A program made the position numbers and the translations under genes. Below are positions 17,956 to 25,201 of a stretch of DNA of 55,555 nt, piece after piece. This DNA is from Acidovorax sp. sic0104 (GTDB lineage: Bacteria; Pseudomonadota; Gammaproteobacteria; Burkholderiales; Burkholderiaceae_C). The stretch covers positions 1-55,555 of the forward strand of contig NZ_JAHUWH010000027.1 of NCBI RefSeq assembly GCF_019219095.1, written 5' to 3'. The notes below the pieces were generated by a model. That model did not search any database. It was not told where the DNA came from and worked only from the letters and a program-made list of their open reading frames with translations. Numbering within the stretch: position 1 is the stretch's first letter; each line of letters opens with the position of its first letter.

Positions 17956-18177
17956 ATGACTGCAATGCGAATCACGGGTGTGCTGCTGCTGGTGCTGGGC
18001 CTCGCGGGCTTTCTGACCGGTGGCTTCAGCTTCACCAAGGACACCACGCAGGCCAAGCTGGGTCCGCTGGAGCTGACCGTGAAGGAGAAGGAGTCCGTGC
18101 AGATCCCTCAGTGGATGAGCCTGGGCGCGATGGTGTTGGGCGGCATGGTCCTGGTGTTCGGTTTTCGCAAGAACTGA
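17956..18177 (+). CDS. Small two-helix membrane protein
   Basis: 73 residues starting at MTAMRITGVLLLVLG. There are two hydrophobic helices (about residues 5-25 and 52-68), a short exposed loop between them (TKDTTQAKLGPLELTVKEKE), and a C-terminal FGFRKN. The layout resembles small conserved proteobacterial membrane proteins of unknown function. A start nine codons earlier lacks support. The gene stands alone. Confidence 0.65.
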   Translation: MTAMRITGVLLLVLGLAGFLTGGFSFTKDTTQAKLGPLELTVKEKESVQIPQWMSLGAMVLGGMVLVFGFRKN

Positions 18178-18276
18178 GCCTGCGCGCAGAGTTTCACACC
18201 AGCCGACCGCGGGTGGGTCCCGCATGCGGCGCGCAGCGCCCCTGCGATCTTTTTCCGTCTGCCCTTGCTGCGCCCG

Positions 18277-19077
18277 TCAGCCGCGTGGCGCACCCATCAT
18301 GCGCGAGATGGTGCGGGCCGCGCCCAGCAAGGCGGGCAGCAGCGTCTCCTGCATCATGGCCGCGCTGGTTCGATTGGCTTGGCCGCTGATGTTCAGGGCC
18401 GCGACCGTTCGGCCCGTGCGGTCGGTGAGCGGCGCGGCGATTGATATCAACCCTTCCTCCAGCTCCTGATTCACCAGGCACCAGCCCTGCTGGCGTGCCT
18501 CGCGGATGCGCGACAGCAGCGCGGGCAGTTCGGTGGTGGTGTGCTCGGTGAACCGCTCCAGCGGGTGCTGTTCCAGGCGCGCCTGCAGCTCAGCATCGGG
18601 CAGCCCGGCCAGCAGCACCCGGCCCATCGACGTCCACGGCGCGGGCAGGCGCGAGCCCACGCCCAGGTTGGTGCGCATGATCTTGTGCGTGGGCACGCGC
18701 AGCACATAGACGATGTCCAGGCCGTCGAGCACGGCGGCTGATGACGACTCGCGCACTTCTTCCACCAGGTCCTCCATGACCGGCTCGGCCAGGTTCCAGA
18801 TCGGCAGCGACGACAAGTACGCAAAGCCCAGGTCCAGGATGCGCGGGCTCAGGCGAAAGAGCTTGCCGTCCGTCTCTACATAGCCCAGCGTCTGCAGCGT
18901 GAGCAGGATGCGCCGCGCGCCCGCGCGGGTCAGCCCGGTCTGCGCGGCCACTTCGCTCAGAGTCTGCGCCGGCCGGGCAGCGCTGAACGAGCGGATCACC
19001 TCCAGCCCGCGGGCGAACGACTGCACATAGCTGTCGCTGGGCTTGGGGTCTTTGGCGGGAAGCGTTTCCAGGTTCAT
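18277..19077 (-). CDS. IclR family regulator (PcaR/PcaU/PobR-like)
   Basis: 266 residues. The N-terminal winged helix-turn-helix is TLSEVAAQTGLTRAGARRILLTLQTLGYV (quoted in part; about residues 40-68). A C-terminal effector domain has AVLDGLDIVYVLRVP and GRVLLAGLPD. The overall form is that of the PcaR/PcaU/PobR branch, which senses beta-ketoadipate or related aromatics. It is divergently transcribed from pcaIJF, and the intergenic region holds GAACA/TGTTC repeats, so it most likely controls these genes. The effector is inferred, not visible. Confidence 0.88.
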   Translation of the reverse strand: MNLETLPAKDPKPSDSYVQSFARGLEVIRSFSAARPAQTLSEVAAQTGLTRAGARRILLTLQTLGYVETDGKLFRLSPRILDLGFAYLSSLPIWNLAEPVMEDLVEEVRESSSAAVLDGLDIVYVLRVPTHKIMRTNLGVGSRLPAPWTSMGRVLLAGLPDAELQARLEQHPLERFTEHTTTELPALLSRIREARQQGWCLVNQELEEGLISIAAPLTDRTGRTVAALNISGQANRTSAAMMQETLLPALLGAARTISRMMGAPRG

Positions 19078-19102
19078 ACGGAGGCCCTCTATAATTCTTT
19101 AT

Positions 19103-19128
19103 GCGAACATTTGTTCTATAAGCGAACA
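19103..19128 (+). promoter_or_regulatory. Candidate IclR-family operator between regulator and pcaI
   Basis: Direct copies of GCGAACA at 19103-19109 and 19122-19128 flank an inverted TGTTC at 19112-19116. This gives one close palindrome (GAACA-TT-TGTTC) and a second with a 7-base spacer. Three half-sites of this kind are typical of PcaR/PcaU-type operators. A TATAAT at 19090 lies next to it. Confidence 0.55.
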
Positions 19129-19166
19129 AATTCTAAACTGACTCCAGCAATCCCGAAAGCATTTCG

Positions 19167-19868
19167 ATGATCAACAAACTGGCGGACTCTGTGGCCCAGG
19201 CCCTTGCGGGGGTGAAGGATGGTGCCACGGTGTTGATAGGTGGGTTCGGCACGGCCGGCATTCCCGGTGAGCTGATTGACGGCCTGATCGCCCAGGGAGC
19301 GAGCGACCTCACGGTGGTGAACAACAACGCTGGCAATGCCGACCAGGGCCTGGCCGCGCTGCTCAAGGCGGGCCGGGTGCGCAAGATCATCTGCAGCTTT
19401 CCGCGCCAGGTCGACAGCTACGTGTTCGACGACCTGTACCGCAGCGGCAAGCTCGAACTCGAGCTCGTGCCGCAGGGCAATCTGGCCGAGCGTCTGCGCG
19501 CGGCGGGCGCCGGCATCGGCGCCTTCTTCTGCCCCACGGCGCACGGGACCGAGTTGGCTGCCGGCAAGGAGACGCGCGAGATCAACGGCAAACACTACGT
19601 GCTCGAATATCCCATCCACGGCGATGTGGCGCTCATCAAGGCCGAGCAGGGCGACCGCTGGGGCAACCTCACCTACCGCATGTCTGCGCGCAACTTCGGC
19701 CCGGTGATGGCTACTGCCGCCAAGACCACGATCGCCACCGTGCACGAGGTGGTGGAACTGGGTGCACTGGACCCCGAGGCCATCGTCACGCCCGGCATCT
19801 ACGTGACGCATGTCGTGAAGATCGACCGCACCGCCACGCAAGCCGGTGGCTTCAAAAAATCGGCATGA
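19167..19868 (+). CDS. pcaI: 3-oxoadipate CoA-transferase subunit A
   Basis: 233 residues, with the CoA-transferase alpha-subunit motif GGFGTAGIPGELIDGL at residues 25-40 and the conserved end of the family (EAIVTPGIYVTHVV). With PcaJ it moves CoA from succinyl-CoA to beta-ketoadipate, the penultimate step of the beta-ketoadipate pathway. The gene opens a run with pcaJ (29-base gap) and pcaF, divergent from an IclR regulator. Acetoacetate- or 3-oxoacid-CoA transferases are close relatives. Association with pcaF favours the oxoadipate substrate. Confidence 0.9.
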   Translation: MINKLADSVAQALAGVKDGATVLIGGFGTAGIPGELIDGLIAQGASDLTVVNNNAGNADQGLAALLKAGRVRKIICSFPRQVDSYVFDDLYRSGKLELELVPQGNLAERLRAAGAGIGAFFCPTAHGTELAAGKETREINGKHYVLEYPIHGDVALIKAEQGDRWGNLTYRMSARNFGPVMATAAKTTIATVHEVVELGALDPEAIVTPGIYVTHVVKIDRTATQAGGFKKSA

Positions 19869-19897
19869 AATCGGCCTCTACCGCACAAGGATAAAGC

Positions 19898-20551
19898 GTG
19901 AGCAGCTATCAAAAGCGTAGTAAAGAAGACTTGGCGAAACGCGTGGCGCAAGACATCCACGATGGCGCCTACGTCAACCTGGGCATCGGCCAGCCCACCC
20001 TGGTGGCCAACCACATTCCTGCGGGCCGCGAGGTCATCCTGCAAAGCGAAAACGGCATCCTGGGCATGGGCCCGGCGCCCGCTGCGGGGCTGGAAGATTA
20101 CGACCTCATCAACGCCGGCAAGCAGCCTGTCACGCTGCTGCCGGGCGGCGCGTATTTTCACCACGCCGACAGCTTCGCGATGATGCGTGGCGGCCACCTG
20201 GACATCTGCGTGCTGGGCGCATTCCAGGTGTCGGCCACGGGCGACCTGGCCAACTGGAGCACGGGTGAGCCCGGCGCCATCCCCGCTGTGGGCGGCGCGA
20301 TGGACCTGGCCATCGGCGCCAAGCAGACCTGGGTGATGATGGACCTGCTGACCAAGCAGGGCGCCAGCAAGATCGTCACGCAATGCAGCTACCCGCTCAC
20401 CGGTGTCGCGTGCGTGAAGCGCATCTACACCGATCTGTGCACACTGGCCTGCACGCCCGCCGGTCTGCAGCTCATCGACACCGTGCCCGGCCTGCCGCTG
20501 GCGGAGCTGGAGCAACTGGTGGGCCTGCCCATCCGCCCCGCCGCCGTTTGA
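19898..20551 (+). CDS. pcaJ: 3-oxoadipate CoA-transferase subunit B
   Basis: 217 residues from a GTG start preceded by AAGGA. The catalytic glutamate lies in QSENGILGMGP (about residue 47), and GGAMDLAIGAKQTWVMM is the typical beta-subunit signature. It pairs with PcaI. No pcaB, pcaC or pcaD is present nearby, so the upper steps are encoded elsewhere or this set serves a phenylacetate- or catechol-type route. Confidence 0.9.
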   Translation: MSSYQKRSKEDLAKRVAQDIHDGAYVNLGIGQPTLVANHIPAGREVILQSENGILGMGPAPAAGLEDYDLINAGKQPVTLLPGGAYFHHADSFAMMRGGHLDICVLGAFQVSATGDLANWSTGEPGAIPAVGGAMDLAIGAKQTWVMMDLLTKQGASKIVTQCSYPLTGVACVKRIYTDLCTLACTPAGLQLIDTVPGLPLAELEQLVGLPIRPAAV

Positions 20552-20579
20552 ATGCGTCATTTCGTCACCACACCCCATC

Positions 20580-20647
20580 CGTTCGGGCTGAGCCTGTCGA
20601 AGCCAGGGCGCTGTCAGCGCAGCCCTTCGACAAGCTCAGGGTGAACG
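20580..20647. repeat. Dispersed palindromic repeat (GCCTGTCGAAG family), copy 1
   Basis: The inverted repeat reads CGTTCGGGCTGAGCCTGTCG on the left and the matching CGACAAGCTCAGGGTGAACG on the right, with a ~24-base centre. It lies between pcaJ and pcaF, and a related copy occurs at 30672-30733. It resembles REP-like elements. Confidence 0.75.
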
Positions 20648-20694
20648 GTGTGGGGACATTTCCACTGAGTCCATAGAAACGAGGAGACAAAACC

Positions 20695-21906
20695 ATGAGC
20701 CAACAACGCCAAGCCTTCATCTGCGACGCGATCCGCACCCCCTTTGGCCGCTACGGCGGCGCGCTCTCCAGCGTGCGCACCGATGACCTGGGCGCCATCC
20801 CCATCAAGGCGCTGATGGACCGCAACCCCGGCGTGGACTGGGCGGCCGTGACCGACGTGCTCTACGGCTGCGCCAACCAGGCCGGTGAAGACAACCGCAA
20901 CGTGGCCCACATGAGCAGCCTGCTGGCGGGCCTGCCCATCGACGTGCCCGGCGCCACCATCAACCGCCTGTGCGGTTCGGGGCTCGATGCCGTGGGCACC
21001 GCGGCGCGCGCCATCAAGGCGGGCGAGGCGGGCCTGATGATCGCGGGCGGTGTGGAGAGCATGAGCCGCGCCCCCTTCGTCATGCCCAAGGCAGAGTCGG
21101 CCTTCAGCCGTAACAACGCGGTGTATGACACGACGATTGGCTGGCGCTTCATCAACAAGCTGATGAAGGAAAAGTACGGCGTGGACTCCATGCCCGAAAC
21201 CGCCGAGAACGTGGCCACCGACTTCGGCATCGAACGGGAGGCGCAGGACCGCATGGCCCTGGCCAGCCAGCTCAACGCCGTGGCGGCCATCAAGGCCGGC
21301 CACCTGGCACGCGAGATCGTGCCGGTGCACATCCCCCAAAAGAAGGGCGACGCCATCGTCGTCAGCCAGGACGAGCACCCGCGCGAGACCAGCCTGGAAG
21401 CGCTGGCCAAGCTCAAGGGCGTGGTGCGGCCCGATGGCACGGTGACGGCGGGCAATGCGTCGGGCGTGAACGACGGCGCCTGCGCGCTGCTGCTGGCAGA
21501 CGAAGCCAGCGCCGCCAAGTACGGCCTCAAGCCCCGCGCCCGCGTGGTGGGCATGGCGGTGGCCGGTGTGGCGCCGCGCATCATGGGCTTTGGCCCCACG
21601 CCCGCCACGCAGAAGGTGCTGGCGCAGACGGGCCTGACCATCGACCACCTGGACGTGATCGAGCTCAACGAAGCCTTCGCCGCGCAGGGCCTGGCCGTGC
21701 TGCGCGCGCTGGGCATCAAGGACGACGACGCACGTGTGAACGCCTGGGGCGGCGCCATTGCGCTGGGCCACCCGCTGGGGGCCAGCGGCGCCCGCCTGGT
21801 GACCACCGCCGTCAACCGACTGCATGAACACGCCGGCCAGTACGCGCTGTGCACCATGTGCATCGGCGTGGGCCAGGGCATTGCGATCATCCTGGAGCGC
21901 GTGTGA
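20695..21906 (+). CDS. pcaF: 3-oxoadipyl-CoA thiolase
   Basis: 403 residues, full length for a thiolase. The nucleophilic cysteine is in NRLCGSGLDAVG, the active-site histidine in NEAFAAQGLA and GHPLGASGARL, and the second catalytic cysteine in CTMCIGVGQG. It cleaves beta-ketoadipyl-CoA to succinyl-CoA and acetyl-CoA. A good GAGGAG ribosome site precedes the ATG. It follows pcaIJ and overlaps the SDR gene by four bases. Confidence 0.92.
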   Translation: MSQQRQAFICDAIRTPFGRYGGALSSVRTDDLGAIPIKALMDRNPGVDWAAVTDVLYGCANQAGEDNRNVAHMSSLLAGLPIDVPGATINRLCGSGLDAVGTAARAIKAGEAGLMIAGGVESMSRAPFVMPKAESAFSRNNAVYDTTIGWRFINKLMKEKYGVDSMPETAENVATDFGIEREAQDRMALASQLNAVAAIKAGHLAREIVPVHIPQKKGDAIVVSQDEHPRETSLEALAKLKGVVRPDGTVTAGNASGVNDGACALLLADEASAAKYGLKPRARVVGMAVAGVAPRIMGFGPTPATQKVLAQTGLTIDHLDVIELNEAFAAQGLAVLRALGIKDDDARVNAWGGAIALGHPLGASGARLVTTAVNRLHEHAGQYALCTMCIGVGQGIAIILERV

Positions 21907-22646
21907 CCGTGGCGGATTCCAAAAGCATTCCTGTCACCGTCATCACAGGCGCGAGCAACGGCATTGGCCGCGCCATTGCCGAAGCCGTGCTGGCCCAGGG
22001 CCGCGCCGTGGTCAACCTCGACTACGTGCTACCGGCCTGGAGCCACCCGCAACTCACCTCGTACCAGGGCGACCTGACCGACGAAGCCTCGACCCGTGAG
22101 CGCGCTGCCGAGATTGCGGCCAAGCACAACGTCACGGCGCTGGTGAACAACGCGGGTGCCACGCGCCCCGGCACCATTGACACCGCGACCACCTCGCAGC
22201 TGGATGACGTGGTTGGCCTGCACCTGCGTGCGCCCATGCTGCTGGTGCAGGCTTTTCTGCCCACGCTGCGCGCCAGCGGTCAGGGCCGCATCGTCAACAT
22301 GTCGTCGCGCGCCGCACTGGGCAAGGGCGAGCGCATCGTCTACTCCGCCACCAAGGCCGGAATGATCGGCATGACACGCACGCTGGCCATGGAGCTGGGG
22401 CGTGACGGCATCACCGTCAACGCCATTGGCCCCGGGCCCATCGCCACTGAGCTTTTCCGCCAGAGCAACCCCGACGGTGCGCCGCAGACGCAGCGCATCC
22501 TGAACAGCATCGCCGTGGGCCGCATGGGCACGCCCGACGATGTGGCGCGCGCGGCGCTGTTTTTCCTCTCGCCCGACAACGGTTTCGTGACGGGCCAGGT
22601 TTTGTATGTGTGCGGAGGCACCACGCTGGGCGTGGCACCTGCATGA
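21903..22646 (+). CDS. Short-chain dehydrogenase/reductase (SDR)
   Basis: 247 residues from a GTG that overlaps the pcaF stop (GTGA). Another GTG two codons later is possible. Classical SDR motifs are TGASNGIG (cofactor), NNAG, the catalytic Ser in VNMSSRA, and YSATKAG with the Tyr-Lys pair. The C-terminal IGPGPIATELF is typical. Translational coupling to the thiolase suggests oxidation or reduction of a related acyl or aromatic intermediate, but the substrate is not evident. Confidence 0.88.
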   Translation: MTVADSKSIPVTVITGASNGIGRAIAEAVLAQGRAVVNLDYVLPAWSHPQLTSYQGDLTDEASTRERAAEIAAKHNVTALVNNAGATRPGTIDTATTSQLDDVVGLHLRAPMLLVQAFLPTLRASGQGRIVNMSSRAALGKGERIVYSATKAGMIGMTRTLAMELGRDGITVNAIGPGPIATELFRQSNPDGAPQTQRILNSIAVGRMGTPDDVARAALFFLSPDNGFVTGQVLYVCGGTTLGVAPA

Positions 22647-22649
22647 GAT

Positions 22650-22703
22650 GACAACCCCCTGAGTCGCTTCGCGCCTTCCCCCTTCTCTCGAATGGCTGCG
22701 CCA
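22650..22703 (+). repeat. Dispersed repeat (CCCCCTGAG...CTTCTCTCGAATGGC family), truncated copy
   Basis: Matches 39042-39095 except for a ~12-base variable part. Only the left arm and centre of the palindrome are present. The sequence switches to Bug-protein coding immediately after TGCGCCA, so this copy marks the left break of the pseudogene. Confidence 0.8.
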
Positions 22704-23468
22704 CACCCTGTTCATGGGCACCGTGGGCACGCACGCGATCAACGCCGCGCTGTACAAGAAGATGCCCTTCGATCCCATCAAGGACTTCGCGCCGCTCACG
22801 CGCGTGGCCAACGTGCCCAATCTGCTGGTAGCCAACCCTGCACAGCCTTACAAGAGCGTGAAGGAGCTGATCGCCTACGCCAAGGCCAACCCCGGCAAGG
22901 TCAACTTCGGCTCGTCGGGCAATGGCAGCTCCATTCACCTGTCGGGCGAGCTGTTCAAGAGCCTGGCCAAGGTGGACATGGTGCACGTGCCCTACAAGGG
23001 CAGCGCCCCGGCCGTGACCGACCTGCTGGGCAACCAGATCGGCATCATGTTCGACAACATGCCCGAAGAATCTGCCCAAGGCCTTTTTGGGGACCCCGAA
23101 AAGGCCTTGGGCAGATTCTTTCCATCCAGCACGTGCGCAGCGGCAAGCTGGTGCCCATTGCCGTAACCACGGCCAAGCGCTCGCCGGAGCTGCCCAATGT
23201 GCCGACCATCGCCGAAGCCGGTGTGCCCGGCTACGAAGCCACCTCGTGGTTTGGCATGTTTGCGCCCGCCGGCACGCCCGCACCTGTGCTGGCCAAGCTC
23301 AACACCGCATTGGCGAAGGTGCTGAACCAGGCCGAGGTGAAGAAGAAGATCAACGAGCAGGGCGCCGAGACGTACAGCGAAACGCCCGAGCAGTTTGCAG
23401 CCTTCATCCAGGCCGAGTCGGTGAAGTGGGGCAAGGTCGTCAAGGAGTCCGGCGCGAGCCTGGACTGA
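22704..23468 (+). pseudogene. Bug-family (TctC-like) substrate-binding protein, truncated and interrupted
   Basis: Clear similarity to tripartite-tricarboxylate-transporter binding proteins: TLFMGTVGTHAINAALYKKM, FGSSGNGSSIHLSGELFK, VPYKGSAPAVTDLLG, then PNVPTIAEAGVPGYEATSW and FGMFAPAGTPAPVL. The signal peptide and first ~90 residues are absent. The frame shifts at 23065-23120, where a 56-base insertion (a perfect palindrome plus one base) separates MFDNMP from the continuation beginning SIQHVRSGK. Removing those 56 bases restores a single frame. A terminator follows. The gene cannot make a normal periplasmic protein. Confidence 0.9.
23066..23120. repeat. 55-bp perfect palindrome inserted in a pseudogene
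   Basis: Arms 23066-23087 and 23099-23120 are 22-base perfect inverted repeats. The centre continues with GGGG-A-CCCC after one G-T pair, so the whole unit folds as one hairpin. It breaks the Bug reading frame. Confidence 0.85.
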
Positions 23469-23498
23469 GCTCCCCGGTCGATTGAAGCTACGATATTG

Positions 23499-23542
23499 AT
23501 AGCTTCCAGCGCTTTCCCATCAAGCGCTGGAAGCTATTTTTC
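23499..23542 (+). terminator. Rho-independent terminator with dispersed-repeat sequence
   Basis: A 16-bp perfect stem (23499-23514 with 23522-23537) ends in a T-rich run. Its core (ATAGCTTCCAGCGCTT) belongs to the short TAGCTGnnGGCGCTT repeat family seen at five other places in the window. Confidence 0.75.
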
Positions 23543-23555
23543 TTTCAGGGCCGGG

Positions 23556-24158
23556 TTATTGCACGCGGTACACGCGCCCCGTCTGCGCGCCTTCCACGCT
23601 GCGTTGGTAGGCGAGCGCCACGCGCGCCGCGGGCACGGGCTCGAAGCCCGGGAAGAAGGGGCCATACACACCCACCGACTCGGCCAGGACCGTGGGGCTT
23701 ACCGCATTGATGCGCAGGCCGCGTGGCAGCTCGATGGCGGCTGCGGCCACGAAGCCCTCGATGGCGGCATTCACCGCCGTCGCATTGGCGCCATTGCGGA
23801 TGGGCTCGACCCCGACGATGCCGCTCGTCAGCGTGATCGATCCGCCATCCTTCAGAACCTTCTGGCCGATGAGCGCCAGTTGCACCTGGCCCAAAAGCTT
23901 GTCCTGCAGGCCGATGTTGAACTGCTCGGCCGTCATCTCGGCCAGTGGGCCGAAATGCAGGTTGCCTGCGGTGCTGATGATTGCGTCGACATGCCCCACC
24001 GCCGCGAACAACTGAGCGACCGTGCCCGGCTGCGCAAAGTCCACGCGGTGCGTGCCGCTGCTGCGGCCTGCGGTGATCACGTCATGGCGTGCGCCCAGGT
24101 TGGCCATCACGGCCTGGCCGATGGTGCCGCTGGCGCCGATGAGAAGAATCTTGGACAT
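23556..24158 (-). CDS. Short-chain dehydrogenase, atypical NAD(P)-binding protein
   Basis: 200 residues, shorter than classical SDRs. The Rossmann motif is LLIGASGTIGQAV, then VDAIISTAGNLHFGPL and ITLTSGIVGVEPIRNG. The usual catalytic YxxxK is not evident (ATAVNAAIEGFV takes its place), as in a known divergent SDR group. It is divergently transcribed from the LysR gene at 24279, which probably controls it. Confidence 0.8.
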   Translation of the reverse strand: MSKILLIGASGTIGQAVMANLGARHDVITAGRSSGTHRVDFAQPGTVAQLFAAVGHVDAIISTAGNLHFGPLAEMTAEQFNIGLQDKLLGQVQLALIGQKVLKDGGSITLTSGIVGVEPIRNGANATAVNAAIEGFVAAAAIELPRGLRINAVSPTVLAESVGVYGPFFPGFEPVPAARVALAYQRSVEGAQTGRVYRVQ

Positions 24159-24217
24159 GGTGTTTTCCTCGGTAGATAGGTGGGGGGAACAGACAGGCCT
24201 TGATTCTTTTAAAAATC

Positions 24218-24266
24218 AATCAATGCATAAAGTACATTGGTCTTCTTTTTGTACTAACCATTGATT
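24218..24266. promoter_or_regulatory. Nested palindromic operator between SDR and LysR genes
   Basis: An outer inverted repeat AATCAATG (24218-24225) / CATTGATT (24259-24266) encloses an inner AGTAC (24231-24235) / GTACT (24251-24255). The two are nearly concentric in an A+T-rich divergent promoter region, which suits a LysR binding site. Confidence 0.55.
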
Positions 24267-24278
24267 AGGAATCGGCCC

Positions 24279-25172
24279 ATGGACAGGCTGCGCAACATGG
24301 AAGTCATGGTGGCCGTGGCCGAGGCCGGCAGCTTTGCCGCAGCCGCCCGGCAACTGCAGATATCGGCGGTGATGGTGGGCAAGCACATCCAGCAGCTCGA
24401 AGCCTACCTGGGGGCGCGCGTGTTCCAGCGCAGCACGCGCCAGAACAGCCTGACCGAGGTGGGCGCCGCGTTCTACGAGGACTGCAAGCGCGTGCTGGAG
24501 CAGGTGCGCTGGGCCGAGTCCGCCGTGGAGCGCAGCCGCGCCGTGCCGCAGGGCCTGCTGCGCGTGAGCGCACCCTTCACGCTGGGCAGCCACGTCATCG
24601 CGCCGCTGGTGGCCGACTTCCTGCAGCGCCACCAGCAGGTGCGCGTGGACCTGCAGCTCACCGACAGCGTGGTGGACCTGGCGGGCGAAGGCTTTGATGC
24701 CGCGGTGCGCATCGGCAGGGTGGTGGACGAAGGCCTGGTGGCCCGCTCCTTGCGCCCGTACCGCATGGTGATCGCCGCCGCACCCGCCTATCTGCAGCGC
24801 CACGGCACGCCCGAGCGCGCGGCCGACCTGGGCCGCCACCAATGCCTGAGCCACTCGGTGTGGCAGCGCAGGGTGGAATGGACGCTGCGCGACGGCAGCG
24901 AACAGTTCTACTGGCCCGAGAACGCACGCCTCATTTGCAACCAGGGCGACGGCCTGCGGCAGGCGGCGTTGAGCGGCCTGGGCCTCATCATGCAGCCCGA
25001 GGTGCTGCTGGCGGCCGACCTGGCCAGCGGGGCACTCGTGCCGGTGATGCAGCACTGCCTGCCGGTGCCGCGCCCGGTGCACCTGGTGTATGCGCCCGAC
25101 CGGCGGCAGTTGCCCAAGCTGTCGCGGTTTGTGGAGTACGTGGTGGAGCGTCTGGGTGCGCAAGAGAACTGA
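24279..25172 (+). CDS. LysR family transcriptional regulator
   Basis: 297 residues from MDRLRNMEVMVAVAEAGSF. The N-terminal winged helix-turn-helix covers residues ~1-60 (SFAAAARQLQISAVMVGKHIQQLE). The effector-binding domain includes GLLRVSAPFTLGSHVIAP and GDGLRQAALSGLGLIMQP. It is divergent from an SDR gene, the usual arrangement for a LysR regulator and its target. The inducer is unknown. An upstream ATG adding six codons is possible. Confidence 0.9.
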   Translation: MDRLRNMEVMVAVAEAGSFAAAARQLQISAVMVGKHIQQLEAYLGARVFQRSTRQNSLTEVGAAFYEDCKRVLEQVRWAESAVERSRAVPQGLLRVSAPFTLGSHVIAPLVADFLQRHQQVRVDLQLTDSVVDLAGEGFDAAVRIGRVVDEGLVARSLRPYRMVIAAAPAYLQRHGTPERAADLGRHQCLSHSVWQRRVEWTLRDGSEQFYWPENARLICNQGDGLRQAALSGLGLIMQPEVLLAADLASGALVPVMQHCLPVPRPVHLVYAPDRRQLPKLSRFVEYVVERLGAQEN

Positions 25173-25201
25173 ACGGCTTTGAAGTTCTCGCAGAAGGAGG
25201 C

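Noticed and set aside
23066..23120. CRISPR repeat or tRNA-like structure at the palindrome
   Set aside because: There is a single unit with no spacers, and the perfect inverted arms do not form a cloverleaf.
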